In this document: positions 9,557 through 19,725 of the stretch, in pieces
Layout: the number at the start of each line of letters is the position of its first letter
How positions within the stretch are numbered: position 1 is the first letter of the stretch
Assembly (NCBI GenBank): GCA_051294375.1
Contig: CM119266.1
Coordinates: 3,031,812 to 3,095,811, forward strand
Direction: 5' to 3'
DNA length: 64,000 nucleotides
From: Paraspadella gotoi
Taxonomy: Eukaryota; Chaetognatha
Position numbers and translations under genes: made by a program
Notes under the pieces: model-generated
Told to the model about the DNA's origin: nothing
The model's database searches: none
Seen by the model: the letters and a program-made list of their open reading frames with translations, nothing else

Positions 9557-9740
9557 NNNNNNNNNNNNNNNNNNNNNNNNNNNNNNNNNNNNNNNNNNNN
9601 NNNNNNNNNNNNNNNNNNNNNNNNNNNNNNNNNNNNNNNNNNNNNNNNNNNNNNNNNNNNNNNNNNNNNNNNNNNNNNNNNNNNNNNNNNNNNNNNNNNN
9701 NNNNNNNNNNNNNNNNNNNNNNNNNNNNNNNNNNNNNNNN
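9557..9740. other. Assembly gap, 184 N
   Basis: Run of N inside the left inverted-repeat arm. Confidence 1.
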
Positions 9741-10537
9741 GAGAGGCCCAGCGAATGGAAGGATGGTGATGGCAGGATTAAAGGATTTTTCGGGAGGCGT
9801 GGCCGTCAAAAGGTCGTCCTGAGTAAACAAAACTTGGGTTGGGACGAATAAACTGCGCGCTGAGGAAAAAAGGGGCCAAAGATCGACCGAAGAAAAGGGA
9901 AAGGCTTTGAAAAAGAGGGCCTGAAAGATGGCCTGAAAGATGGCCTGAACGATACTTGAAAAAAGCCTGAAAAAATCTTAAAAGAGGCTTGATAGAGAGA
10001 CCGAAAGTGGCTTGAAAGAAGCCTGAAAATAGGTTTAAAAGAGGCTTGAAAGAGGAAATGAAAGAGGCTTGAAAGAAGCCTGAAAATAGGTTTAAAAGAG
10101 ACTTGAAAGAGGGACTAAGAGAGGGTTTAAAGAGGTCTGAAAAGATGACTGAAAAAGGTCTGAAAACAGATATTGAAAAAGGTCTGAAAATATGTCTGAA
10201 AAAAGGTCTGAAAAAGGGTGGAAATAGGCTTAAAAAGACCTGAAGGCGGAGGAAAGATATGCGAAGAATTAGTCTGTATTATGGATATTTGAAAGAAAAA
10301 AAATTAATTGGTGGAAATAAGTAATAGAAAAGTAATAGATAAGTATTAGAAAACAGGTAAAGAAAAAAAGCTGAATAAAAAAATGAAATGAGTTAAAAAG
10401 AAAAGAAAGAAAAAAAAGAAAAGAAAGAAAACGAGAGAAATTTAAATTTTAAGTTGGATTAAACGAGAGAAAAAGGGAAATAAACGGGCGAAAGGAGAAA
10501 GTGAAAGGTAGAGAGAAAGAGGGAAAGAGAGGGAAGA

Positions 10538-10720
10538 NNNNNNNNNNNNNNNNNNNNNNNNNNNNNNNNNNNNNNNNNNNNNNNNNNNNNNNNNNNNNNN
10601 NNNNNNNNNNNNNNNNNNNNNNNNNNNNNNNNNNNNNNNNNNNNNNNNNNNNNNNNNNNNNNNNNNNNNNNNNNNNNNNNNNNNNNNNNNNNNNNNNNNN
10701 NNNNNNNNNNNNNNNNNNNN
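10538..10720. other. Assembly gap, 183 N
   Basis: Run of N inside the left inverted-repeat arm. Confidence 1.
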
Positions 10721-10929
10721 AAAAAGGAAATGCATGAATCGTTTTGAAGAGACGAATCGTGAAAGGAGAATTTTATTTAAACGCCAGATATTGACGACGA
10801 CGACAACAACAACAACAACAACAACAACAACACAAACAAACAACAACAATAAGGGTCACTAGATAATACACTAATCAATTGGAAAAAAAATAATAATGAC
10901 CGAAAGAACGGACCGACCCGGACCAAATG

Positions 10930-11340
10930 GATTTAAAAATAATGTTTTTTTCAACACAAAGAAGCAATAATTTAACAACACAACGAATACATAGAAGAAG
11001 GATTGTTCATTTTTCTCGATGTCTATTTCCCGACGACGCTCCCCCCCAACTCGAAATGGCGTGAATATGTTTCTTAGCATTATGCTCGGTCATGTTTCCT
11101 AACTGGCGTCGCAAGAGAATTTTTTAAGAAAGGAGCGATATAGCGTAAACCGTCGGCGGCCGGCTTGGCGGCGGCTGGCGGCGGCGTTTTCGTTGCACGG
11201 TTTGACTAGCAAAGGATTCGTCCTGCGAGGGATTTCCGACAACATGGAGCGGTGCGAAGAGTATGGGTGAATGTCGACGGCGGAGGTGGAAGCGGCGGCG
11301 GAGGTGGAGGCAGCGGCGGAGAGGCGAGGGCGGCGGCGGG
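10930..11340 (+). repeat. Inner inverted-repeat segment with GGC-rich core
   Basis: A GCGGCGG-rich stretch preceded by CTAACTGGCGTCGCAAGAGA and CTAGCAAAGGATTCGTCCTG. All of this is found inverted at 15100-15510 with small indels. The glycine- or alanine-rich ORFs over it are compositional. Confidence 0.85.
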
Positions 11341-11509
11341 GGCGGCGGGGAGGGCGCGGCGGGGCGGCGGCGGCGGCGCGGGGAGGGCGGCGGCGGCGGG
11401 GCGGCGGCGACGGCGGGGTGGCGGTGGCGGCGCGGCGGGCGATGAGTTGAGGGGGAAATGTTTTATAGATGATGGATTCGATCATCTTTCCTTCATCATC
11501 GATTCACCA

Positions 11510-12865
11510 CCGGTCGTCGTCGGTCGTCGTCGTCGTCGTTGTTGTTGTTTGTTGTGTTGTTGTTGTTGTTGTCGTCGTCGTCATTCTGGCGTAAATAAAA
11601 AATTCTCCTTTCACGATCGGTCTCTTCAAGAACGATTCATGCATTTCCTTTTAACGTTTTCTCTCTCTCGTTCTCTCTCTCCTCTCTCTCTCTCATCTCC
11701 TCTCTCTCTTCTCTCTCTCTCTCGTCTCGTCGTCTCTCTCTCTCTGTCCTTCTTTCCACACTCATTCTTCCCTTCTTTCCTCTTTCTTCTGCTACCTTTC
11801 ACTTTCTTCTTTCGCGCGTTTATTTTCCTTTTTCTCTCGGGTTTAATCAACTTAAAATTAAATTTCTCTCGTTTTCTTCTTCTTCCTTTTTTTTTTTTTT
11901 CTTTCTTTTCTTTTTAACTCATTTAATTTTTTTATTTCAGCTTTTTTTCTTTACCTGTTTTCCCTAAATACTAATTATCTATTTTACTTTTCTAATAATT
12001 ACTGTATTTCAGCACCCAATTATTTTCTTTCAAATTATCCCCATTAATTACAGACTAATTCTTCCGGCAATCTATTCTCTCGGCCTTCCAGGTCTTTTTT
12101 AGCCTATTTATTTCCACACGCGAACTTTTTCAGACGCTTTTTTTTTTTTTTTTCTCAGAACATATTTTACAAGCGAGATCCTTTTCAATATCTTTTTCCC
12201 AGACCTTTTTCAGTCGGCGGATCTTTTCAAGTATCTTTCAGACCCTCTTTAAAAAAAAAAAAAACCCCATCTCTTAGTCCCTCTTTCAAAGTCTCTTTTT
12301 AAAAATAAAAAAAAAAAACCTATTTTCAGGCTTTTTTCAAGGCCTCTTTCATTCTCTTTTCACAAAAGCCTTCTTTTAAACCGTATTTTCAGGCTTCTTC
12401 AAGCACTTCGGTCTCTCTATCAAGTCTCTTTTTATAAGATTTTTTCTAAGGCTTTTTTTCAAGTATCGTTCACAGTGCCATCTTTCAGGCCATCTTGTCA
12501 AGGCCCTCTTTTTCAGCCACAGAAAGGCTTTCCCTTTTCTTTTTCGGCTCGATCTTTGGCTCCTTTTTTTTTTTTTCCCTCAGCGCGTCAGTTTTAATTT
12601 TCGTCCAACCAAGTTTTGTTTACTACAGTGACGACCTTTTGCGGCCACGGCCTCCCGCCCCGAAAAATTCCTTTTAATAATCCTGCCATCACATCCTTGC
12701 CCATTGCTTGGGCCTCCTCTGCCCCCACCGTCCCGCCCTAAACTCTCTCAAACTGTGCGTGTCTCCCGCTTTTCGCGTCTCTTCGAAACTGGCTTTTCGT
12801 TTTCTTTTCTTTTTTTAGGTTCCTTCCCATAAAATGGTACAATTTGGGAATTAATAATATATGAC
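11510..12865 (-). repeat. Right arm of inverted-repeat complex
   Basis: This is the inverted, diverged copy of 9441-10855, with pyrimidine-rich homopolymers where the left arm has purines. The left-arm gaps correspond to CT-rich sequence here (11660-11760). Many short T runs vary in length between arms. Confidence 0.8.
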
Positions 12866-12962
12866 ACTTGGTGGTATAATTTATTTTTGTTTTTTTTTTT
12901 TTTTTATTTTTATTTCTTTTCGTTGTGTTTTTTTGTGATTTTTTGAAGTTTAGACTTTAATA

Positions 12963-13815
12963 GTGTTCCTTATTGTTATTGTATTATTGTGTATTTCGCT
13001 TTCGCACTTTCGAGCGATTTCTCCTTCAAGATGCTCATTTTCTCCTTTTTTGTATTTTTCCAACTTCTTAGCTTCTCTTCGTTTCCTTTTCCCCCCTCTC
13101 CCCTCGGCTCATTCTCATCTCGGCCACCTTCGTTCTCTCGCCGGTCCCCAGCTTTCGCCTCTTAACCGCCGCCTTCCTCCGCGCGGCCCCTTTTTCCCTT
13201 CCCCTCTTCTGTCTCTCGTCGCACGCTTCTCTCAATCCTCCCTCGCCACTTCCTCTATACCACGGACCTCCTCTCCCCTTCCCTTGCCACTCTTCTCTCC
13301 CACCTTCTTTTGCTTCCTCTCCTCCCTGGGGCCCCAGCTTCCTCTTACCGAGGCTTCCTGCCTCCCTTTCCCTTGCCCCTCTTCTGGCAGGGCGGTCTCT
13401 CGACCACCTTCTCTCGTTCGCTCGGCCCTCCACTTCCCTCTTACCGCCTTCCTGAGCCCTCCCACTTGTCCTTCCCTCTTCTATCCCACCTTCACGGGGC
13501 TCGCTCCCTCCCCACTGGGCCCTCCTTACCGCCGGGGCCTGCGGTTCCTCGCCTCGCCCTTTTCCCTTCCCGGGCTCTTCTCTCCCAACGGTTCAAACCC
13601 TCTCCCTCGGCCCACTTCCTTCGTTACCCCTTTCCTCCCTCTCCAGGTTTCCGCCTCCCACCGTTCTCTCACCAGGCTTGAATCCGTTCTCTCTCCTCCC
13701 TCCACCACCTTCCTCTTACCCTTCCTACGTCTGCTCCTCCTCCCCTCCCCTCTTCTCCGACCACGCGTCTCTCGGCCCTCTCGCGCCGCTCCGCACTTCC
13801 CCTCTTACGGCTGGC
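12963..13815. repeat. Pyrimidine-rich degenerate minisatellite
   Basis: A C/T-dominated array with irregular units containing CCCCTCTTCTG, CTTACCG and TCCCACCTTC. It mirrors the purine-rich minisatellite at 8886-9105. A 301-residue open frame spans it because stop codons need purines; its Pro/Ser/Leu/Phe composition is not protein-like. At 13826-13866 the sequence returns to a direct match of 10237-10280 (AGACCTGAAGGCG, GGAAAGATATGCGAA). Confidence 0.75.
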
Positions 13816-13859
13816 TTCCGTCTTCAAATACAGACCTGAAGGCGCGCCAGGAAAAGATA

Positions 13860-14236
13860 TGCGAATGAATCTCAGCTCTCTATTCACTGGCCAGTCACTT
13901 TCTCTCAAAGACACCACACAAAACAATTCATCATTCGCGTGCACCAATAAGTCAATCCCACACTTAACAGTCAATAGGATACACGTAGCTTCTGATCCGT
14001 CTACAAATCAGGTCAAAGAAAAGCCTCGTAACTTCAAAAAATCGAAATCCCTACGTTACCCTCTTCTCGCATCCCCTATACATAAGATTCTACATCAGTC
14101 ACAAAGTAAACACCATAAAGAAAAGAAACGCAAAGCCGCCAGCACTGAAATTTCACAATCTTTAAGCTGCGGATCTTACACTCTCATCAAACGCCAGCTA
14201 GCAAAATACGGGACATATAAACCCGCGTGCGTCTGA
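13860..14236 (+). CDS. Hypothetical ORF, 125 codons
   Basis: An ATG-initiated frame free of simple repeats, giving a basic, Ser/Thr/Lys-rich product ending YKPACV. It has no signal peptide, membrane segment or domain that I recognise. Its first codons overlap the repeat-derived sequence at 13826-13866. It could be a chance ORF. Confidence 0.2.
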
Positions 14237-14361
14237 AGCACGTCAGAAATGTGCAAAGGCTACCAGATGAAAGAGCTGTCGATCAATCAGTACGGAGGGA
14301 CCATGAACCTCTGAGCTGTCGGGACAAGAGAGACGCTAGAGACCGCACGCATCTTACACGC

Positions 14362-14397
<36 letters not shown>

Positions 14398-15099
14398 CCA
14401 TGACGAGATGAGACGCAGAGAGACCTCTTAGTCACGTCGAGAACGCACGAGAGACGAGAACAGGGCCGCTTAGACACAGAAAGCCGTAAAGTACCATGAA
14501 TCTGTTTTTGAAAGATGAGAACGATCGAACAAGATAGAAAGAGAGAAGGGAATGAAAAGAGGAATTTCACCTTTAAACGCAGAGAAGCCCAGAACGCAGA
14601 TACATGCCCTATTCGACTCCGTGACGGAAATGAGGACCTCCGAACCGCACCCCCATATTCAAAGATAGCACGCACCCTTTATCCGACCCTTAACCTATAC
14701 CCACAACCCACACACTAACTACCCTAGACGATCGAACGACCAGACGACGACTGAACTTCGATGGCTCGAAGTCGATGATCGAAGGAACATCAGAAATGAT
14801 CTGGGCTACATGTCATACTATCTATAACATAACATCCGTCTCTACAAACTCATAAGCTTCCTGCGCGCCGGCCGCCGCTACTATCTTCTAGCACCATTAG
14901 TTTTACGTATTTTTTCCGCCCACCTTCCGTCCGTCCGCTCGCCGACCGCACGCCGCCGCCGCTCTCTCCCCGCTCGCCTGCCCTGCCGCCGCAGCCCGCC
15001 GGCCCTCTCCCGCCGCTTCGCCTTTACTCCGGTTCTACTCGCTGCCGCACTTCCCGCCGCCTTCTTCTCGCCGTTCTGCCCTCCCCTCCGCCGCGCTTC
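14237..15099. other. Unique then GC-rich stretch
   Basis: A short GA run at 14366-14392 and a telomere-like fragment ACCCTTAACCTATACCC near 14685-14702 lie in otherwise unremarkable sequence. From 14880 the sequence becomes C- and CCG-rich towards the inverted-repeat copy. No gene recognised. Confidence 0.45.
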
Positions 15100-15510
15100 C
15101 ACCTCNNNNNNNNNNNNNNNNNNNNNNNNNCGCCGTCGACATTCACCCATACTTTCGCCACCGCTACCATTGTTGTCGGCTAAATCCCTCGCAGGACGAA
15201 ATCCTTGCTAGTCAAACCGTGAACGAAACGCCGCCGCTGCTGCGGCCGCCGCCGCCAGCCGCCGCCAGCCGCCGCCGACGGTACGCTATATCGCTCCTTC
15301 TTTAAAAAATGTTCTCTTGCGACGCCAGTTAGGAAAACATGACCGAGCATAATTTCTAAGAAACATTTCGACGCCATTCGAGTTGGGGGGGGGGAGCGTC
15401 GTCGGGAAATGTGGGACTATCGAGAAAATGACAATCCTTCCTTCTTATTGTATTCGTTGTTGTTGTTGAAATTATTGTCTTCTTGGGTGTTGATTAAAAT
15501 TATAAAATCA
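15100..15510 (-). repeat. Third arm of inverted-repeat complex
   Basis: Inverted copy of 10930-11340, including the CGACGCTCCCCCCC landmark (here GGGGGGGAGCGTCG) and the CTAGCAAGGATTTCGTCCTG side. A 25-N gap (15106-15130) lies near its left end. Confidence 0.85.
15106..15130. other. Assembly gap, exactly 25 N
   Basis: Fixed-length gap located within an inverted-repeat arm. Confidence 1.
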
Positions 15511-15655
15511 TTGTCGTCGTCGTCGTCATTATTATCATTGATTTGAGTGTTATTATCGTAGTGATCCCTATTGTTGTTGTTGTTGATGTTGTCGTCTTCG
15601 TCATCTTCGTCGTTGTTGTTGTTGTTGTTGTTGTCATCCTCGTCGTCGTGAAAAT
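15455..15655. repeat. GTT/GTC trinucleotide array
   Basis: Imperfect runs of GTT, GTC and ATT triplets, giving Asn/Asp-rich frames on the minus strand. Confidence 0.8.
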
Positions 15656-15675
15656 TAATCAAACTACAATTGAGA

Positions 15676-15948
15676 TCAATTCCCAATGGTAATTCCCTGC
15701 GGAGTGTGAGGACGGCCGTAAACCACCTTGGGGGTGTCGTAAACCACCTTGGGGGTGTCGTAAACCACCTTGGAGGTGTCGTAAACCACCTTGGGGGTGT
15801 CGTAAACCACCTTGGGGGTGTCGTAAATCTCAATGCCTGGTTCCGAGCCCAGGATCCGTTCCATAGCTGCTAAGTGGTCACTGAAGATACGAATTGTAGT
15901 CTTCAGCCCACTTAGCGCCTTATCCACAGTGTCACTTTGGCAACTTCA
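15676..15948 (-). CDS. Hypothetical exon-like ORF with YDTPKVV repeats
   Basis: A minus-strand frame open for about 91 codons to a TGA at about 15674. It starts with a non-repetitive, protein-like segment (DKALSGLKTTIRIF, SDHLAAMERILGSEPG), followed by five heptapeptide repeats YDTPKVV (one YDTSKVV) and the tail YGRPHTPQGITIGN. The repeats correspond to a 21-bp minisatellite. It sits in intron 2 of the receptor on the same strand. No acceptor that keeps the phase-1 frame leads into it, so it is unlikely to be a simple alternative receptor exon. It may be a transposon-derived fragment or a nested gene exon. No domain is recognised. Confidence 0.3.
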
Positions 15949-16142
15949 CATCAAGAACGAAAACCAACGCGGTGGACAAATAAGACTCGCGGAAGATTTG
16001 GAGACAGAAAACGATTAATATTTAATAATATAAAATGTACTAGAAAAATTTATTAATATTTAGTAAAAACAAGCATCAACAAAATACAGCAAAATCAGCA
16101 GCAGCAAGAAGCAACAGCAGCATACAGCAGCAGCGAACTTAC

Positions 16143-16235
16143 CTTTGGAGAGGAGGACAGTGAGAGCGAGAGCGTTTCCGATGGAACCGAAGAGACTCAC
16201 GATGCAGGAGAGAATCGTTGGTCCTGGGTTGTGAT
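16143..16235 (-). CDS. GPCR exon 2: TM1
   Basis: Second coding exon of the family A receptor, residues 20-50. Acceptor GTGAACAG, donor CCAAAG/GTAAGT, both phase 1. It encodes a short extracellular linker and TM1 (ILSCIVSLFGSIGNALALTV) with the G-N pair of TM1; N1.50 is residue 40. The segment ends LLSK at the cytoplasmic side. Intron 1 is only 120 bp. Intron 2 is 8.7 kb and filled by inverted repeats, so transcript evidence is needed to rule out unrecognised exons, although the exact N1.50-D2.50 spacing argues against any. Confidence 0.93.
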
Positions 16236-16355
16236 CTGTTCACGGTTTGGAAATGAATGGTTTTTGAGTTATTAGTGAGGTTTTTTTTCAATGTTTATCA
16301 TTTTTAAAAATAAGTAAATAATTAAATAAATAATTAAATAATTAACATTACTGAC

Positions 16356-16413
16356 CGTCTTCCGGTTCTGCTGTGACGTTCGACGTCGTCATCGTGAGAT
16401 TCACAGACTTCAT
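16356..16413 (-). CDS. GPCR exon 1: start codon and extracellular N-terminus
   Basis: First coding exon, residues 1-19 plus one base, ending at donor GACG/GTCAGT (phase 1). The frame has a stop (TGA at 16438-16440) 27 bases upstream of the ATG, so this is the first in-frame start; a second ATG at codon 8 is possible. The product starts MKSVNLTMTTSNVT and carries two N-glycosylation sequons (N5, N12). There is no cleavable signal peptide, which is usual for small family A receptors. The assembled N-terminal part is 141 residues; TM4-TM7 are missing from the window. Confidence 0.88.
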
Positions 16414-16905
16414 CTTTAAATTGTGAACGAAGGAATTTCAAGAAGTTTTTTTTAATGAATCACTAATTTTAAGTCACGATAAATCGATTTTTTTTAATTC
16501 GGCGAACTTTTTCGGTTAATTAAAGGTGAATTTAAGAAAAAAGTTTTTGAGATGTTCGTCCATAATATTATACTTTATAGCGAGCTGCCAAAAAGCGAAC
16601 GTCTACCTCCGTTGTATTTGAATGTCGAATAAGTTAATTCTATTTTATTGTAGAGGGAGGTCCGGCTATTATAGGACTATTTTCAAGTCCTTACAGCTCG
16701 AAAGAAGAAAAAAAGGGACATGGTTAAATTTTCTTTTGATCGAAATCTGGAAAATCCAACAGCAACTACTAATTTTAGCTAAATCGAAAGCTTAAAGAAT
16801 AACGAGAAAAACAAGAAGTAAAAATAAAAATGGCGCCAAGATTTAAATCGATAACATCGTCAAAAAATCTCGCGACGTCAAAAGTCATCCGTCGGTTTTG
16901 TCGGC
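16414..16905. other. Region upstream of the receptor start
   Basis: Presumed 5' UTR and promoter side of the minus-strand receptor. It is AT-rich with no clear TATA or GC box. A partial repeat, GTCCGGCTATTATAGGAC then AAGTCCTTACAGCTCG, lies near 16660-16700. I cannot place a transcription start. Confidence 0.35.
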
Positions 16906-16935
16906 TTAGGCTTAGGCTTAGGCTTAGGCTTAGGC
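16906..16935 (+). repeat. (TTAGGC)5 interstitial telomere-like array
   Basis: Five perfect TTAGGC hexamers, the telomere unit of nematodes, in an interior position. A different hexamer, TTAGGG, occurs at 21621. Confidence 0.9.
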
Positions 16936-17042
16936 GTCGGCTCTTTTCAATTGTCGGCTTTTCTGTCGGGAGAGCGTTTGTCTTTTCGAATTTCGATCCG
17001 AGATATTTCTTCTCTACGTTTCACGCTTTTCATCTTATCTTT

Positions 17043-17140
17043 CCTTCTCTTCTCTTTTCTTTTCTTTTCTTTTCTTTTCTTTTCTTTTCTTTTCTTTTCT
17101 TTTCTTTTCTTTTCTTTTCTTTTCTTTTCTTTTCTTTTCG
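17043..17140. repeat. (TTTTC)n pentanucleotide array
   Basis: About 19 near-perfect TTTTC copies. Confidence 0.97.
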
Positions 17141-17156
17141 TCTCTTCTCTACTTTT

Positions 17157-17360
17157 CTCTTCTCTACTTTTCGTTCGTTCGTTGGTTCGTTCGTTGGTTC
17201 GTTCTTTCGTTCTTTCGTTCGTTTGCTCGATAGTTCTTTCGCTCCGTTGTTCGTTCGTTCGCTCGACTGCAAGTTGAAAGGGTTGATAGTCAGAAAGACG
17301 ACGGATTTCCTGTAAGCAAAAAAAAATGATCGCAGGTTAAGAGTCGCACAATTTTTTTTA

Positions 17361-17391
<31 letters not shown>

Positions 17392-17950
17392 CAGGAGGAG
17401 AGAGAGAGAGAGAGGAGAAGAGAGAGAACAGAGAGAGAGAGAGAGGAGAGATATCAGATGACACAAATGTTAAATTGAATCAAACACATGAATTTTTTCT
17501 TATTACAGTGCGATTGAAAATAAAATTGAAAAAATGAAAAAAGATTGTGTTATATTTTTTTTTGCGCCGATGCTCATACGTTTGTTCGGGACCGTAACAA
17601 TACCGCAACGAATTGAGGTCTCGCCCTCTCTCCCTCTCCCACCTCCCCCCCCCCCCCTCGTCTCTCTCCTCTCTCGTCGCTCCTCTCTGCTCTCTCTCTT
17701 CGTCTCTCTCTCCTCTCTCTCGAAATTAACTGATTAAAATTCTGCTCGTTGTATTTAAACACTTTGGCTCATTAACGATTAAATATACACAAAAGTAATC
17801 TCTCTCTGCTCTTCTCTCTCTCTCGCTTCTCGTTCTCTCCGTCTCTCTCTCTCTCTCATCTCTGCTCTCTCTCTCTCCTGCTCGCTCTCTCTCTCTCTCG
17901 TCGCTATCGATCTCGCGTCTCTAGTCACCCTCTCACATACTCCCACACCA
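17157..17950. repeat. Mixed GTTC, GA and CT microsatellites
   Basis: GTTC-type tetranucleotides at about 17163-17265, GA runs at 17360-17450, C/T-rich and CT runs at 17620-17930. The short sequence between them has no recognised gene. Confidence 0.85.
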
Positions 17951-18445
17951 TCGAGTTCGTCTGCCATTCCTTCATTTCTGTATTCATAATTTTTTTATTC
18001 CTTTACCTCCTTTTTTTTAATCTTTTTCTTTTTTCCTTCCTATTTCTCCTTATTCCTCCAGTCCTTTTTTCCTCATTCAAGCCATTTATATATATTTATA
18101 TATATTTTTATATCTTTATTTTTTCTTTCACTTTTCTTTTCCTTATTAAAAACATCATGCGATCGTAATTATAACTATTATAACTAATCGCGTCCATAAA
18201 AAAATCAGCTCTTGATTAGATGAAAAAAGAAAAAGAAAAAAAAAAAGAAGATTTTGATGGATTAGAAATGATTTATCGAGATGAAATTTGTTGGACGACG
18301 ACGACGATAATGACGACGATAATGACGACGACGATGAAGACGACGACATCATACAATATAAAACCTTAAAACTTTAAGACTTTTACGACCCCTCAACCCA
18401 TAAAAAAAACCACGACGACAAAAGAAATCGTTAAGAATCCTTCTT
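17951..18445. other. T-rich stretch with a GAC run
   Basis: T-rich DNA, a short TATATATT run near 18090, and GACGACGATAAT triplets at about 18294-18345. No gene recognised. Confidence 0.5.
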
Positions 18446-18449
18446 TTTA

Positions 18450-18540
18450 AAACCGGGAGGCGAGTGTTTCGGATCGTGGCTCAGAATACGCGGGTTCGAA
18501 CCCCTTCTATGTAACGGCGAGGAAGTCGTTTACTGTAGCG
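18450..18540 (+). mobile_element. tRNA-derived SINE fragment (B box)
   Basis: GGATCGTGGCTCAGAATACG followed by the B-box form GGGTTCGAACCCC resembles the 3' half of a tRNA as found in tRNA-derived SINEs. The acceptor and D arms needed for a functional tRNA are not found and the T-stem pairing is imperfect, so this is a fragment rather than a tRNA gene. Confidence 0.4.
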
Positions 18541-19364
18541 AATAACAACGACGACAACGACAACAACGACGACAACAAATTCGTCCATTCGTCGGATCGA
18601 AATAAAATGAAAAGATTTGAAAGGGATTTTGTGGTTGGGATGATGTGGATGAAGATTATGATGTAGTTGAAAGGTTTTGATGTAGTAAGCGGGATGACGA
18701 AGCGGTTTTAAAAATGATGTAAAAGGGAGATTGAGGTTTACATGTCGATTGAGATGATGTAGTGGGGAAGATTGGATGTAGCGGGGAGTTTTTAGTGTCG
18801 ATGTAACGACATTGAAGTTGTATTGGAGAGATATTATTGTAGTCAATTTGATGTAGTCCATGATGGAAGGAAATCTTCTTGTTTATCTTTTTTCTGATTG
18901 AAAAAAAATTCCGGAGACAATATTTTTTTTTCTCGGTGATAAAAAAAAAGAATAAAAATCTTTTTACATTCGAAAGATTTCTTTTTCCCCGTCGTGTGAA
19001 TTTATACATTGTAGAAGATGAAAATAATAATAATAATAATAAAAGTGAGAGAAAGACCGGTGGTAAGTCGCCTCAACATATGAGTATGTATATACAACGA
19101 ATATTCAGTATTTTTTCGTATATTTTTTTTTATTAATACCAAAATATTAATCATTACTAATGACATTAGTTGTCTATTTTAGAATATTGATAAATTTTAA
19201 TTACTTAATATAAACAAACTGAAGTTGGACATTTAAAAAAAAAGTCCCGAACTTTCCAGTTCAGAAAAAGAAAAGATTCCACGGTACTCGAAAAATCTCC
19301 GTGGCTCGTTTTTCGATTTAAACGGATTTCACGGTAGACGCCCCCCTACTCCCTTCTCTCTCCA
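18541..19364. other. Unique stretch, no gene recognised
   Basis: AAC/GAC triplet run at 18543-18580, then G/T-rich sequence with repeated GATGTAG motifs up to about 18860, then T- and A-rich sequence. Minus-strand ORFs over the GATGTAG region have no recognisable domain. Confidence 0.4.
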
Positions 19365-19493
19365 ATGGCGACGCAAACCGAGAAATCTTCGAAGATCAAG
19401 AAAAGTCAAGTTGAAGGTGTTGCGCCGCTGGGAGCTTCTTATTTGCTCTCATTTCCAGAATATCACGGGATTAAGTATAAATTATATGAATAA
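19365..19493 (+). CDS. Small ORF, 42 codons, possible first exon
   Basis: An ATG in the context CTCCAATGGCG after a pyrimidine-rich leader opens a frame starting MATQTEKSSKIKKSQVEG and ending at TAA. A GTGTTG (donor-like but weak) follows codon 17. The charged start looks protein-like, but there is no partner exon. Low confidence. Confidence 0.22.
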   Translation: MATQTEKSSKIKKSQVEGVAPLGASYLLSFPEYHGIKYKLYE

Positions 19494-19654
19494 TAAGCAT
19501 CTTATCGTTATCACTTATTTATAAAATACTTATAAAAATAATCAAAATAATCAAAATTGTCTTCATCTATTTTAGGATCATAAGACCGTATTTTAGTTAA
19601 TTACGTGAATGTGTATGAATATTCAGTTCATTATACATTGTTACTGTCAATTAT

Positions 19655-19725
19655 ACGTAACCGAAAAATAACCTATAGAGTTGCTCAGCGAGTTCACGCG
19701 ACTGAGCTGAAAAACCCGGAGAGAA
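19655..19725 (+). repeat. Dispersed TTATAGAG-type hairpin motif, copy 1
   Basis: ACCTATAGAGTTGCTCAGCG followed by AGTTCACGCGACTGAGCT can fold back. It matches 20415-20460 over about 40 bp, and its core resembles the end of the dispersed repeat at 6770-6830. Confidence 0.5.

Larger units (their letters stand above)
9441..11460 (+). repeat. Left arm of nested inverted-repeat complex
   Basis: The sequence from about 9441 to 10855 recurs in reverse complement at about 11510-12860. Matching landmarks are ATGGTACAATTTGGG / CCCAAATGTACCATT, the AGGCTTGAAAGAAGCCTGAA families, and the ATGCATGAATCGTT / CGATTCATGCAT pair next to a GTT/GTC array. The inner part (about 10930-11340) recurs in reverse complement at 15100-15510. 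The region 9900-10250 is itself a loose array of short GCTTGAAAGAGG units. Two N gaps lie inside the arm. Confidence 0.85.

Noticed and set aside
12963-13868. 301-codon plus-strand ORF, the longest in the window
   Set aside because: It spans a C/T-only minisatellite where stop codons cannot occur in that strand. Composition is Pro/Ser/Leu/Phe with no domain, and the mirror purine array exists at 8886-9105.
16906-16935. Nematode origin inferred from TTAGGC
   Set aside because: Only five copies at an interior position, and TTAGGG also occurs; neither identifies the species.
18450-18540. Functional tRNA gene
   Set aside because: A B-box-like T arm is present, but no acceptor stem, D arm or complete cloverleaf can be built.
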